A stretch of DNA of 64,000 nt from Rutstroemia sp. NJR-2017a BVV2 (taxonomy: Eukaryota; Ascomycota; Leotiomycetes; Helotiales; Rutstroemiaceae). This document shows positions 1 through 11,602 of this stretch, piece after piece (the stretch's first letter is position 1; each line of letters starts with the position of its first letter). The position numbers and the translations under genes were made by a program. A model generated the notes under the pieces. It did not search any database and had not been told where the DNA came from. It saw only the letters and a program-made list of their open reading frames with translations. Location of the stretch: assembly GCA_002946415.1 (NCBI GenBank), contig NJPS01000064.1, positions 62,001 to 126,000 of the forward strand, read 5' to 3'.

Positions 1-666
1 ATGCAGGTCTTCACCGAGCGACCACAGTTCAATCTATCCTACGTAACCGACCATTATGACTGGGAATCTTTGGGTCAGGCTTCAGTCGTTGATGTCGGCG
101 GCTCCCAAGGGCACGTATCCTTGGCTCTGGCGAGAAAGTTCAAGAATCTCAGCATGATCGTCCAGGATATGGAGAGAGTGGTTGAGAATGTGACGGTCCC
201 GGAAGACTTAAAAGGAAGAATGAGATTCATGGCTCACGATCTCTTCGCCCCACAGCCTATCAAAGGCGCCGACGTCTACTTCTTGCGCTGGATCCTGCAC
301 AACTGGTCCGATAAGTACTGTGTTCTGATCTTGCACGCACTGGTCTCTGCGCTCAAGCCCGGAGCGAAGGTCATAATCCAAGAAACTCTGATGCCGGAGC
401 CCGGCATAGTGGCCCTGTGGAAGGAGAAGAACCTGAGGTCCGTGAGAGATAGTCCAGGATTTCAATGGACATGCGCTAACTAGTAGTTTTCTTGTAGGGC
501 GACCGATTTGAACATGGCTTCTGCTTTCAATGCCAAGGAAAGAACAGTAGCTGAGTGGAAATCTTTGTTTGAGAAGAGCGATCCGGCATTTGTGCTTGGG
601 AAAATTATCGAGCCTAAAGGATCAGCACTTGGAATGATGGAATTTCTGTGGAAAGGTACGGATTAG
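1..666 (+). CDS. O-methyltransferase, 5' truncated by window edge
   Basis: C-terminal catalytic half of a plant-type SAM-dependent O-methyltransferase, which methylates hydroxyls of aromatic or polyketide small molecules in the cytosol. The SAM-binding motif VVDVGGSQGH lies near the start, followed by DLFAPQPIKGAD and the RWILHNW block that carries the catalytic His. The N-terminal winged-helix dimerisation domain is missing, so the gene begins upstream of the window and the ATG at base 1 is probably internal. An intron at 438-497 (donor GTCCGT, acceptor TTGTAG) restores the family motif R-A-T-D-L-N-M. The stop is at 664-666. It is followed by a convergent second O-methyltransferase. Function is by family only; the substrate is unknown. 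Confidence 0.85.
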
Positions 667-1102
667 AAGAGTTCATGTCGATCTATTCTTGAAAAAGGGT
701 GGGCTACGTCGTGATATCTGATGTTCTAGACGCTCACTCGACGATTTTTTCCGATCACTTTTGTACGTCGTTATATCAAAATCTCCATCAAGTAATTACT
801 TCAAAGCTCCGCGAGTACAGTCCTTGGAGTCTTGTCGATGGGTCGGTGTTGATAGGCAACATAAGTCATATATTTTTCCAGAGAAGCCTCAGAAGTCCCG
901 GCCCCTGCGTCAAGCACCTCTTATTGAACGTGTGATTGAGGGTCATAAGCGCTACCTCAGGGAAACTAGCAACGTTCCAGGGGCACAGAAATCTGCGATC
1001 AAGGTTGTAGAGACACTTTTTAAGGGCACAATTATTCTTGAAAGCATAGTAAAATGAAGAATATGACATTATCCCTTATATCTGAATGTTCAGTGACTTG
1101 GT
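667..1102. other. intergenic, convergent O-methyltransferase 3' ends
   Basis: Space between two converging O-methyltransferase genes. Short open frames exist, but none shows recognisable protein motifs. Nothing else seen. Confidence 0.5.
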
Positions 1103-2466
1103 CTACGATAAACGCACGTCCATAACACTCTCATAGGCCTTGGGATAGTACGTGTACGTACGTACGAGCTGGAGGCCCACTTCTTTGAATATCTCACGCC
1201 ACTGCGCCTCGGTACGCTCCATGCTGGCGAATGCTGAGAGCATAGTCATATCTATGGAGGCAGCGATGTAGTTGACGCTGGCTTCGGGGAGCACTAGCTC
1301 ATCGACAAGCAATATTGATTCAGGTTCCATGGCAGCCTTGATGTTCTCGAGTAGTCGTCGCACCTTATGCGGCGACTGATTGTGCAGCACACCACGCAAG
1401 TGATAGAACTTGGCTCCTGTGGACGACATAGATTAGCTTAGCAAGAGACTGGGGTTCAGGAAGATCTCTCCTGCGTACATACCAAGGACGGGCTGCGGCT
1501 CAAACATATCGTGCGCTATGTTCTCAACACCAGGTGTAGGAAGTGCCTGCGCCACCGAGTGCGGCAAGTCCTGAAGCACGATGCGGCCCTGCAACATAGG
1601 GTATTTTTCCTTAAACTGCGCGCATTGGTGACCAATACCACCGCCGATATTGACATAGAGGCCTTTTTCGGCAGACCAGTCGGCGGCCTCTTTAGTCACG
1701 GGGTATACCGATAGCCAAGTGGTATCGGGCTGCCGGCGCAAGGCCATATAGGCATTGAAATAAGCCAAGTGTGTGGGATTGCTGGCAAACCAGGCATACG
1801 AGCCAAGAGGGGTATTGAATGCTACTTGAAATGCAGTTTTTGTCTCATCGATGGGGTTCTTGTAACCATTCTCTTGCAAATAGGCTGGCAGAGCTTGGTA
1901 CTGTGGTGCGGCAGTGCTAAAGCTGAGGTCTGTGAGTGGAAAGAAATAGCATAGTTGTTCTCGGAGCGGACGTACTAGTGAGAAAGACCGGCCTCGACCA
2001 CACTCTCTGCGAGGTTACGAGTTACATGATTGGCACTGTACTTACTTTTTCCGCTCTCACTAACTGCGTCGATGGAAGCAAGGAATCTTAGAACGCGGGC
2101 TGTTTATAAGATAAGGCTCAAATCCAAACACTGAGGCATATCGAGACTCACTCATCAATTGAGGTTCTGCTCCTGTCTTCTCCGAAATTTGGGGGACCGT
2201 CAGTGGCACAGCTGACTCGACTAAGCACCTAAACAATTTCAGATCAATGCCAACTTGAACTATAGCAGCTTGGAGGCTCTAGATGCCAGTCAGTCCTCTC
2301 TCTAGGCCAGGATAATAGTGAAGCAAACCATATGTCCATATCTATGGATGGTGTGTTGAGGGCTCTCCAGTGAGAATGCCAAGTTTTGGAGAGCTACGAT
2401 CGCCTTATCACGATCATCTTCGCTTGCCGTTGCTAGTTCTCTGACTTGATCAAGAGCCTTTTCCAT
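1103..2466 (-). CDS. O-methyltransferase, complete, five exons
   Basis: Full-length SAM-dependent O-methyltransferase of about 380 residues. My exon model is 2466-2329, 2278-2152, 2099-1976, 1922-1483 and 1416-1103. All frames join, and each junction reproduces a family motif: LQAAIVQVGIDLKLF in the winged-helix dimerisation domain, YSANHVTRNLAESVVEAG, GLSHYFSTAAPQYQALP across intron 3, the SAM loop VNIGGGIGHQ, and HLRGVLHN with the catalytic His. It shares a 922-bp divergent upstream region with the P450 at 3389, so the two may be co-regulated. Small-molecule O-methylation is inferred from family; the substrate is unknown. Exon 1 is the least certain part. Confidence 0.85.
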
Positions 2467-3388
2467 CCTGAAATGGCATCCAAAATTCGCTGGAAGTATC
2501 AGAGTTTGAATATGTCTTGTCCTCGGGGAATAAAATGTCCTGATTGTAACGATGTCTGCTCCAGTTACACCAAATGACCAAAAGTAGATCGAATCTCAGC
2601 GATCACGCCGAGCTTCGCGCCAACAGCCAATATGTACCTATCGGCTGCCTGCTGATAATTTTTCTTCACCCGAGACGTCAACCTTGCCGAGCTCGGTAGA
2701 TCACTTTACACGATGCCCCCTATCAGAGGTGATCCTTCATGTCTTATCGAAAGCATGGCAGTCAAAACCATAGCAGAGCTACATATGACTTCCGATCTGT
2801 TGACAAAAATGTACAAGAATGTGCAAACCCTCCAGCAGTGACTCCAGCTGCCAATTCGGGGCATTGCATATGGAAACATGCAAGAATGAGGAGTTGCTGA
2901 AAATTGTGCCGCATAGATACTTAATACGAACATCTTTACCAATCTAGTATCAAAAGTGCCGAGGCCCTAGTCCTCTTACCCTCATCCCAACTTATTCACT
3001 TTGCTCCGTTAGAGCTTACTCGGTGACAGTGTGGTGGCTGCAGGTCATGGGTTGTCAACTCTGTAGGGTTGCAGAATAAGCAGGTCATGGGTTGCCCATT
3101 AGCTCGCTGCAAGGTTGCAGAATAAGTAAATATTCCATGTTTTGATGGATATAGAAATACATATAACACTGAAAAAAGGATTTAATATATTATTATAATT
3201 ATTATTACTGTTTTTAATCATAAATATCTTTTTGATTTATAATTATTATAATCTCATATCTAAAGAATAGTTTGAACATAAACTAGCTATATTCTATATT
3301 CTGTACACTCCTCTGTAGATGAGAAAACAAAACGCTACTTGTAGACGATCAAAACTCATCATTTCATCACAACATAGTGATTTGAACG
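2467..3388. promoter_or_regulatory. shared divergent promoter region, AT-rich on the right
   Basis: Intergenic region between the divergent O-methyltransferase and P450. It contains a two-copy direct repeat at 3040-3126 and an AT-rich stretch at about 3130-3310. No open frame with recognisable content was seen. Co-regulation of the flanking genes is an inference from the head-to-head arrangement. Confidence 0.4.
3040..3126. repeat. two-copy direct repeat, unit 40-46 bp
   Basis: Both copies begin GCAGGTCATGGGTTG and end GGTTGCAGAATAAG, with a more variable middle. They are adjacent, at 3040 and 3080. This is a simple local duplication; no function is claimed. Confidence 0.75.
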
Positions 3389-5073
3389 GTGGCGATAGTT
3401 GCCTCTGCCAGTATGTCCTGGGTGCAGAATCTTCTCTACTTGATTATAGCCAGCTTTGGCTTCATACTAATCCAATTACTTCGATTGAAGTTCTCCCCGC
3501 GGCCAGCAATATGGGAGGAGCTGGACGCAGTCTGTCCTTCACCAGAATACTGTCCTCCCACGTTCGCTCGTAATGTCGCATCGTCCATCCTGTTCACACG
3601 CGAGTTCGCAAATGAGGGTTATCAAAAGTTTAGCAAGGCTTTGGACCGGCCTTTTGCACTACTCACGCCATGGGTGCGCGGTAGTACCGTGATGGTACTG
3701 CCGCCGTCGCAGATACCACTGCTCACGCGTCCAGACAAGACGAAGGATGGCGAGTGGACTAATTTACATGGTTTGGTCGAGACCACTCAGCTAGCCTATG
3801 TTATTGATGATGCCAATATCTACGAAAATGTACTCCACTTCGATGTAGTACGTCGAAACATGGCTCATAGTGACATGAGTCGGCTAGCACCCGTAACGGC
3901 GGACGAGATCGCCCATTCCTTTCACGGCATATGGGGAACAGAAACGGATTGGAGGACGATCAATGGTTGGGATGCCTGTGGCAAAATTATCTCTCGGGCA
4001 GCGCAGCGTACCCTCATCGGGCTACCCCTCAGCCGCAACGAGAAAATGCTGGAAACATCAAGGCTATATGCAAATTCGCTCCTTGTTGGTGGCGCTATCA
4101 TAAATTGCTTCCCACCATGGATACGGTGGTTAGTGGCGCCGCTGATCGCTGTGCGTGTCCGACACTTCCAAGCGCGTTACGTGAAGATGCTGCTGCCCTT
4201 GGTGGAAGAGCGCATCCGTCAATGGGAAGCAGATAAAGAAGGAGGCCCAGTACGTACACTGACTACCAAGCTCACCTAGTATCATGTCTGCAATGCTGAC
4301 CAGTCGTCTTCTCCAACGCTTAGGATGACTTCCTTCAATGGATGATGCCAATGTGTGCCAAAGATCCCGAACAGCTCGATGCTAACCGCATTGCTCTGCG
4401 CCTAGCAAGCCTTCTTACTCCTCTAATATTTGCCATCTGTTACGTCTTCGCGCACTGCGTCCTCGACATATACGGCAGCACGTCGCGTGAGGAAATCCTT
4501 GCGAGCCTAGAAGAAGAATGCACACGCGTATCTGCTCAATATGACGGTCTCACCACTAGCGCTTCCGTCGATGCTCTAAAACGCGTTGACTCGGTCTTGA
4601 GAGAGTCGATGCGTGTCTCGGACGTATCAGTTACCAACATATTCCGCGACGTCACAGTTGGCGAGGTAGACATCGGTAACGGGCTCCGCGTAGGACCTGG
4701 TATACGCATGTTATTTCCCACTCAGGATATACATCTGGACCCGGATAATTATGAAGATCCGAAACGATTTGATGCGTTTCGCTTCTCTAGGCCTTTCGAG
4801 AATACACAGGGTAACAGTCGCGGAGAAGAAGAGCGCGAGCTCATCACAACAACGACGCCAACATTCATGCCCTTCGGGTACGGGAGACATGCTTGCCCCG
4901 GCAGGTGGTTCGCAGCGCAGTTGATGAAGCAAGCGCTGGCCTATCTTGTGCTCAACTACGACGTCGAGCTGGTAGGGTCAACACCTAAGAGAAGGGCTCT
5001 GCTGAATATGATGGTGCCGCCAGTAGGCGCACAAATCAGAATACGGCGAAAGATATCATCCAAGGCTTATTAA
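3389..5073 (+). CDS. cytochrome P450 monooxygenase
   Basis: Membrane-anchored fungal P450 of 536 residues, exons 3389-4249 and 4324-5073, with the intron GTACGT...TTAG in phase 0. An N-terminal hydrophobic anchor (about residues 10-32, around LLYLIIASFGFILIQLL) places it on the ER membrane. The K-helix ExxR is in RESMR and the heme-thiolate loop is FGYGRHACPGRWFA with the axial Cys. The I-helix region reads LLTPLIFAICYVFAHCVLDIYGS and has no obvious acidic-Thr pair. This resembles some fungal P450s that depart from the A-G-x-D-T consensus. It is divergent from an O-methyltransferase, consistent with an oxidation-methylation tailoring pair. The substrate cannot be told. Confidence 0.9.
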
Positions 5074-5592
5074 GAATTGTGTTGAGTGTTTCAAGGGTCT
5101 ACAGCCAAGAAAACTCTCCTGCGTGGTTGCCACTGGTATCTCAATGCTCTAGCTCAAATTTTAGCTAAATTTTGTCTTGTTTACGTGTTAATCCCATTTT
5201 CTTCACTTTTGCAACAACACTTGCCACCCAAACCTGGCCCAATTTTGTCCACGTTGGCTCGATAGAACCGTGAATCATCAGTCACGCAGGCACTGTGCGG
5301 TGAAGGTAAACACTTATGTACATAGATCCATCTTGACGCTTGCCTAGTCTTAAACATCATGTCACTGCTGTCCACTTCTGCGCCTAACGATATTGATATT
5401 TTGACTTTTAGCTACTCGTTCAAGTCTCAAGTGTAATCCCGCTATCCGTAATGTAGGTCATTACGAGGAGATCAAGCACTCTGCAGCGGAATATTCAGCG
5501 TAGAGGTATCAGGATTCAGGAAAAGAAACCCAAGTTTGCGAAGAACATGTATTTAAATTTGATCTGATACACAACGCCGAGGACGTGTAACT
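5074..5592. other. intergenic, convergent 3' ends
   Basis: Between the P450 and the convergent NmrA-like gene. No recognisable coding content or repeat seen. Confidence 0.4.
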
Positions 5593-6585
5593 TCATATCC
5601 AAGGATAAGTCCGTTTTACCGCCTCTTTCTCTCGTTCTAGAAAATCCCTGAAGGATGTCAACGGGGCAATAGCTCTGAGCTCTTCCAGGTTGACGTAGTC
5701 CGAAGCAGTGCGTAGCACCTTGTGTGTGGACGCAAAAGTGGTCCCTTCATCCTGGGCCTCGATCTCTTCGTCCGTCAAGAAAATGGCTCGAATTGAGCCT
5801 GGCTGGCCCGTCGCATCGGCAAGCAGATCCAGCATCTCCTGAATCCGCATCTGATCACTCGCTAGTCCGATAGCACGGCCTTGAAAAGCGTCCGGGTTCT
5901 GGAACGCCGCCACGACGAATTTGGCAATATCTAAATGGTCGAGGACGGGCAACTGCGTCTCCTCTGTCATGGACGTAGTCCAACTATGCTGATCGCGGAT
6001 TTCAGCGTAACGCTTCACCTTGGGCTCAAGAAAATTGGCCATGAAGAAAGTCGGACGCAGAAAGGTGAAGTACTCGAAGCCGTGGTCTTCCACCGCTTGC
6101 TCGACTGATTTCTTGTTGAGCATGTGTTTCTCCATGAATGACCCGGGATAGACGCGCACGTTTGCATCGAGCTGCGAGACTCCGAGCGTAGTCGAGGCGA
6201 CAACTTGCTTTACACCAGCTTCCTTAGCGAGATTTAGAATATTTTGACACTGGCCATAGTAAGCTCTCATGTACGGCTCTGATTTGTGCCTTAGTCAATA
6301 AAGACGAACCTGACGACGCTCACGGCTTGGGTCATCCCAGTCAGGCAAGAGACAGAGGAACAGCTTGTCACATCCTTTGATGCTGTCCTTGAGGACACTA
6401 GAATTGTCCCAGTCGCACTCGTTCAGATAGACACCGATATCCTTTAACGCCACGGCAGCAGGTGAACTCAGGTCACGAGTAGTTGCATGCACATTCCAGC
6501 CGATCTCTCGGAGTTTTCTGGCCAAAGCACCTCCTTGATAGCCAGTCGCGCTACAGACAAAGACGGTATGCTCTGAGGAAGACAT
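5593..6585 (-). CDS. NmrA-like family NAD(P)-binding protein
   Basis: Protein of about 315 residues of the NmrA-like/atypical short-chain dehydrogenase family. These bind NAD(P) and act either as redox sensors or as isoflavone-reductase-like tailoring enzymes. The start MSSSEHTVFVCSATGYQGG contains the Rossmann glycine motif with Y in place of the usual F/A (GxxGxxG-like GYQGGA). Later segments VVASTTLGVSQ and FLRPTFFMANFLEP are typical of the family. I place one 45-bp intron at 6279-6323 (donor GTGAGC, branch-like TGACTAAG, acceptor ATCAG), giving exons 6585-6324 and 6278-5593. In-frame codons upstream of 6585 would allow a longer N-terminus, but the family normally starts just before the beta strand. 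An alternative donor a few bases downstream would make an unusually short intron. Confidence 0.8.
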
Positions 6586-7565
6586 GATATTTTCGGGAAT
6601 GAGATTCAATGGACTATGAAAGAGGCTACAGGAATCATTCAATTATACAGAATAGATCTATATGAACGTATTCAGAGAATTAGTTAGTTCTGTATACTAC
6701 AGAAGAGTAAGTCTAGTTAATAGTTACTTCAGAACTATAATTTAGCAAAATCAAACTCAATCAAGTAATATATTGATTAATATATTGATAATTATAATAC
6801 TTAATTCAGTTTAGTTAAATTACAAATATCTCCAATGATATATATTGAGGGCTATCACCACGCTCGATGAGATATATATAATTGCTACTTTAGAAGTGCT
6901 TGGCCGGATTGATTAGTATACGGCTTGTCGAATGACAAGGATTACCTACACGGTCAAGGCTAAATACGGAGGAGGTGCATAAGGGAGACAGGGAAAATGC
7001 TAGCTGCTGTCAGGGGTGTAGAAGGGGGATTCGAGGGTTCGGGCGCTAATTACCCGTATAAGAGGGGAAGCGGAGGCTAATCGAGCGAGGAGCGGGGCTT
7101 CCGCCACGAGGATCCTGATATAATGAATAGCAGGAAGGAAAAGAGATCGATAGCAATTAGTTTGTCTTCAATTAGGACCCTACGTTTAGACTCCGACTAT
7201 CTTATTACTGTATCGCGATACTCTTACAATTCCCTACAAACCCAGCCCTAACAATCAGCCTCCACTTCCCCGCCTCCTCGGGTGATCAATTCTCTGAACG
7301 TCAACTCCTTCATTCCTACCCTCTGAGGCTCTGACAACAATGGTATACGATACACATTTGTGTTACAACAGCATTGTATATTATAAAGGAGTACAGATGT
7401 GCCGTCAAAGTGCACGGTAAACAACACCACAATCGCTACCTTTCAGAAGTAAGAGTATGTAGCGAACAGGAGAATATTGATTGTAAGTATCTAGACTACT
7501 GCTAGATATAGGTGGAACATCAGAACGGAAAAACATTACAGTAACCCGACCACCTCGCGTACAGC
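6586..7565. other. AT-rich intergenic region with dispersed-repeat copies
   Basis: The stretch 6640-6900 is strongly AT-rich. A motif related to GATTAGCCTCCACTTCCCC occurs inverted at about 7072-7090 and direct at about 7252-7272. Similar motifs recur near 20195 and 27466. This suggests mobile-element debris. No gene seen. Confidence 0.5.
7072..7330. repeat. dispersed repeat pair (GATTAGCCTCC family), inverted
   Basis: GGGGAAGCGGAGGCTAATC near 7073 is the near reverse complement of CAGCCTCCACTTCCCCGC near 7256. The right copy continues with CTCCTCGGGTGATCAATTCT, which is also matched in the copies at 20.2 and 27.5 kb. Element type undetermined. Confidence 0.5.
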
Positions 7566-8171
7566 ATGGCTTCAACCCCGTTACAATATATTCAAACTTC
7601 TTACACCCTTGCCGCGCAGAATAGTCCAATATCGTTGAAAAAGTTCTTGCATATATGTTGCACTGCATATACAGCGTTGAATAAACCTGCCGACCATTTT
7701 GGTGCCATGCTACCAGGAATTGCATATTACCTGGTATTGAGGCTCTGCAGACCGAGTAGATTAGCTTCATTGATAGCCACTTGTACAACATTGCCCCTCA
7801 ACGTTCGCGTCCGTCCTGTAGCATATGACCCTAGCAGCCGTAACCAGGTCGTGCGCGCCATCGAGCAAGCGGCTGCCGTCCTACCGATGAAGGGCGTGGT
7901 TTACTACGCAGTTTCATACCAGGATATCTCATTCGATAAAATGTCACTCGAGGGCTGGCGCGATGGACTTGCTGCCAAGGTTCTCAGTACACGATACCTA
8001 CACGAGGCCACTAAATCGATACCGCTGGACTTTTTCGTCATGAGCACTTCGATCCTCTCCGTGCTCAGCTCCGCGACCCAAAGCGCGTGCACAGCCGCCA
8101 ATAATTTCCAGGACCAATTCGGCCTAGTCAACGACATTGGCCCTCACCACCAACAGCTGGTGGTGTGGTGA
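7566..8171 (+). pseudogene. polyketide synthase ketoreductase-domain remnant
   Basis: An open frame of 201 codons, of which roughly 7720-8140 resembles the ketoreductase domain of a reducing type I polyketide synthase. In order it shows YYLVLRLCRPSRLASLI (strand and Ser-rich loop), a DPSSRN segment like the D-V loop, AVLPMKGVVYYAVSYQD (cf. the P-I-K-G-V-hydrophobic-A-M-L-Q-D block), SLEGWRDGLAAKV, and PLDFFVMSTS followed by ACTAANNFQD (catalytic-type region and A-A-N-x-F-x-D). It then jumps to GLVNDIG, as if the segment in between had been deleted. No ketosynthase, acyltransferase or carrier domain flanks it. It is best read as the last scrap of a lost backbone enzyme. The frame being open may be chance or recent decay. 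Confidence 0.65.
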
Positions 8172-8528
8172 CGCTTTTCATGAAGAATTTTCAGCCTTTC
8201 GCACAAGACCCGAGTATCGGTAGGCACGTATACCACTCACCCATCAGAGATCACAACTTCCTCTTTGAGACACCGCACTCCATTTTTAATATACCACAAA
8301 TAACATGGCAACACTATAGAGGCACAGCTTCGGTCTGATGGTAGTTTGAGTCCATCATATGCGGTTCCCGGCCCGTTTTCTCTTCATCAGAGTAGTCCTT
8401 AATCTAATATTCCCTCATATTCCTCTACTAGTGCATATGATATTCATTTGCATTACCCACTTTGCTCCACACTTCATATCTACAGGTCTAGATTTTCACA
8501 GCTTTACACAACTCTGTTGCGATTCAAA
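8172..8528. other. intergenic, promoter of rhodopsin-domain gene
   Basis: No recognisable coding content between the ketoreductase remnant and the membrane-protein gene. Presumably promoter and leader of the gene at 8529. Confidence 0.35.
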
Positions 8529-9830
8529 ATGGCACCTCCTATCACTTTTCCACCTCCGATCAATCCAGACGATTTAGGCCGAGGACCTATGATCATCGGG
8601 CTCACATGGTCTTTCACCGGACTTGCTGTTATTGCTGTCTCACTCCGATTGTATATTCGCAAGAAGATAATTCACATTACTGGTTGGGATGATTGGCTTA
8701 TGCTGGCATCAGTGGTAAGCTCGTTTTCCGTTCCCTCGTCACTTGATTAGGCACTGTGCCCAGGCTAAGATAACCCCAACTAATTATTATTGACAGATAC
8801 TGCAAGTAACGTATCAAGCCCTAGCCACGGTATCATTTACATACGGCCTTGGAAAGCATGATTTAAGCTTGAGACAGCCTGATGAAATGATCAATGTCTT
8901 AAAATGGAATTGGATAGCATCTCCACCCGGCATGCTTGTATCTATATTGGCTCGGATATCCATCACCATCTTGCTTCTTCGTCTTTTCGGAATTCACCTA
9001 TGGCTGAAGTGGTACTTGATTATCTTCACGGGCTTGCAAACCCTGGTTGGCGGTCTCATTATTCCTTTCACCTGGGTACAAGATGATCCTGTCTCTGGGC
9101 TTTGGAATATATATGATCCAACAGTTAAGCACTGGGATCCAAGAATTGTCCTTTACATGGAGTACTTGGGACAGTGTGAGTCCAGCCCTTTATTGACCCC
9201 TCATGATTCTCTGTCGGAAAGTGAGGTTACTAACAATGATTGCCACTGATAGCCATGTACACATTCTCCGATTTGACGTATGTTCTTTTCCCAGTCATTA
9301 TAATCTGGAGGCTGAAAATGCCATTGAGTCGTCGTATTGGACTCATTCTTCTCATGTGTGTCTCTTTGTTTACGATGACGATGTCCCTTTTGAAGGTCAT
9401 GGTAGTTCAGGGATCATCGCATGCCTCCACAGATGTCCAGTACCAGGCCAGTCTTGGTGTTCTATGGTCTGGCATGGAGCAAACTTGCGTCATCATTATG
9501 GGCTGTGTTCCTACGCTACGCAGTATCACAAATCTGGAAATTCCTGGCCTCTCCGCCATTAGTTCGTCACTTTCTAGTCTCATCAGAGGAAACAAGAGCA
9601 AACAATCATCCCTGGGTAATGGATATAGTGACCCTGGATATCGCGACTTGGAGTTGAACACTCATAGGCTAGGACAGCTCGGGAAGGATGGCAAAACGCA
9701 AGGTCCCACGGTTACTATCTATCCGGACGGCAAGCAAGGAAGTAGGCAGAACTTGGTTGTGGATAATCATGTACATCGGACTGACCAATTCAGCTTGTCA
9801 TATGATCAGACCCGACAGAGCGCAGAATAG
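8529..9830 (+). CDS. fungal rhodopsin-domain (PTH11-like) integral membrane protein
   Basis: Protein of 380 residues from exons 8529-8714, 8797-9175 and 9253-9830; both introns have GTAAGC/GTGAGT donors and TGACAG/TGATAG acceptors. It fits the fungal rhodopsin-domain family: an N-terminal extracellular segment, TM1 with LTWSFTGLAVIAVSLRLYIRKK, the GWDDWLMLAS motif (family G-x-D-D-x-x), an ILLLRLFG segment, and TFSDLTYVLFP (S-D-hydrophobic-x-x-hydrophobic-P). A charged cytoplasmic C-terminal tail follows the last helix. Several hydrophobic segments compatible with seven helices are visible. Family members are plasma-membrane proteins, some G-protein-coupled receptor-like. Ligand and role are unknown. 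Confidence 0.82.
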
Positions 9831-10269
9831 ATGGATGTTATTTCATGTTTTGAGGCATTGGCTACTTAATAATGGTGGTATAGATGTGAAGGACGATGGA
9901 GATGGAATTATGGGATAAATTGAACTTCAAGCAGATGAGATAAATAAGTAATTGATATTTCGGTTCTATCGAATTCTAAAATATATCTCTTACTATCTTA
10001 GTAGAGAGAAAAGCAACTGAATTGAATTACATCGATTGGGAAAGTTACAAATAACAATCTGGGAAAGATCAATCCTCAATCCCCGATATTATAGAACATG
10101 TTTCTCCGACAAGGCGCGAGTGTCCAAACGACCTAGGCGGAATGTATATTAGCATCAATATGTGTGGTGAAGCAAGGTACTATAGATGTTACCCACAACC
10201 GATTGTTAATCCTATCAAAGCTGTTTGATTATTTAAGCCATCCATAACTCTAATGAATAAGAGTGAGTA
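9831..10269. other. intergenic
   Basis: AT-rich after 9930. No recognisable gene or repeat. Confidence 0.35.
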
Positions 10270-10985
10270 GAACCAGGTGAATCATTTCTTACCTGGCCGT
10301 TTTTCCAGAGGAACACAACTCGAAATTATTGTGATGGCACCATTGATGATTCCAGCAGCACCAAATCCAGCAACAGCACGGCCCATTATCAGCATGTTTG
10401 ATGAAATAGCAGCACCACAGAGTACGGATACAAGTTCGAATATTCCAAAGAATATAAGGAATGATCACTGCAGTTCTGGTGATCAGTATGATACTAGTAG
10501 CTCAATCCGTGATAATGAGGCCAGAATCTTGTTGGTGGTATATCTGCGAACCTTGGTATTGAAATGAGTATACACGTTGCCTGTTAGAAGCTAAGGCGCT
10601 ATACTAGTTCTATCAGCTTCTAGATATCTACAGAATCACAAAAGGAAAAACCAATCTCCCAAATTGGTATATGCTAGTATACTAGCCGATATCTGCAAGA
10701 GAATTAAATTGATTTGTAATATACGGGATAACCTGATAGTTACAAATGTTAGCTTATAGTCATCGTAACTTTCATTTTCTGAATGCTCCGGAAATTGTAA
10801 ATACCAGCGACTAACTATACTGATGACTATAGTATCTACCAGTATAAGAAAGCAGGCCATTACTATACTAGCAACTACTATCACTAGCTTTAGGCTAGTA
10901 ATGTATTGAATATCTCTCTCTGACCCCAGACTAAGTTTCGGTTTCTCTGGTTTGGGAGACTTCCAAGTCCATATTATATAGTAAG
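10270..10985 (-). pseudogene. degenerate MFS drug-efflux transporter fragment
   Basis: Reverse-strand remains of a transporter closely related to the gene at 17084-19456. Matching pieces in order are an SERDIQYITSLKLVIVV segment before TM1, ACFLILVDTIVISI (TM1 and motif D1-like region), the YTNLGDW segment (cf. LADVGWYAS), a stretch matching [16 protein letters not shown] but interrupted by TAG (CAG in the paralogue), and a block equivalent to the helix with [17 protein letters not shown]. Only the N-terminal third to half is present and stops interrupt it. CA-to-TA differences relative to the paralogue are consistent with RIP. It keeps CAG at a splice acceptor (10470-10468) where the better-preserved gene has CGG. 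Confidence 0.75.
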
Positions 10986-11602
10986 ACTTTCGTAGTAATC
11001 TCTAAGAGAATCGAAGATAAGGTTTCAAGAACTTCTGCTCCAAGTATTGATATCTTGTTGTTACTAGAACTCTATATATTCGCAAGATTGAATTTATAGA
11101 AAGGAGAAAGATTTTTTTATTATGAATAAATATAATAAGTGGAAAATTGAGAGGAGGGCTACGAAAAGTACTCGAAACTGGGAGTACAAATGGCCAAACT
11201 TTTGCTATATGTTGGGACCGATAGGTCGACTGGTTGCTATCGGCATCCTACCCACAGTTTTTCGAAATCTGCACCAAAGTCTTCCCCCTGTAGCAGCAGG
11301 CTCGTTAGAATCCTCAACGTATTTGCCGCGACGCTGCATAATATCATAAACGCCGCGTTACCGCATAATCTCGTACCGGATGATGTCCCACTCCAAGGTG
11401 CGGTGCTGCACTACCCACCCCTGAACAACCGTCTGCAGGCTACTCTCGCCTCTAATCATATGGGGGTAGTCCAATATAGTACTGTGTACTTGCATAATCT
11501 TTTGATGGCGCAATCATTATAGCGCAGACTGGGATTACCCACCCCCGCATACACCCTCGCATACAGTGGTACTAGTTATGCAATATATCAATTAGTCGGA
11601 TA
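10986..11602. other. intergenic, low-information sequence
   Basis: Contains short open frames with no recognisable motifs and scattered repeats such as GTACCGGA. AT-rich on the left. Confidence 0.35.

Noticed and set aside
699..1057. Overlapping open frames of 78 and 98 codons
   Set aside because: No motif or codon pattern supports a protein. They lie between two convergent genes whose ends are well defined.
11122..11522. Two overlapping open frames (75 and 110 codons)
   Set aside because: Composition and repeats suggest non-coding sequence; no recognisable domain.
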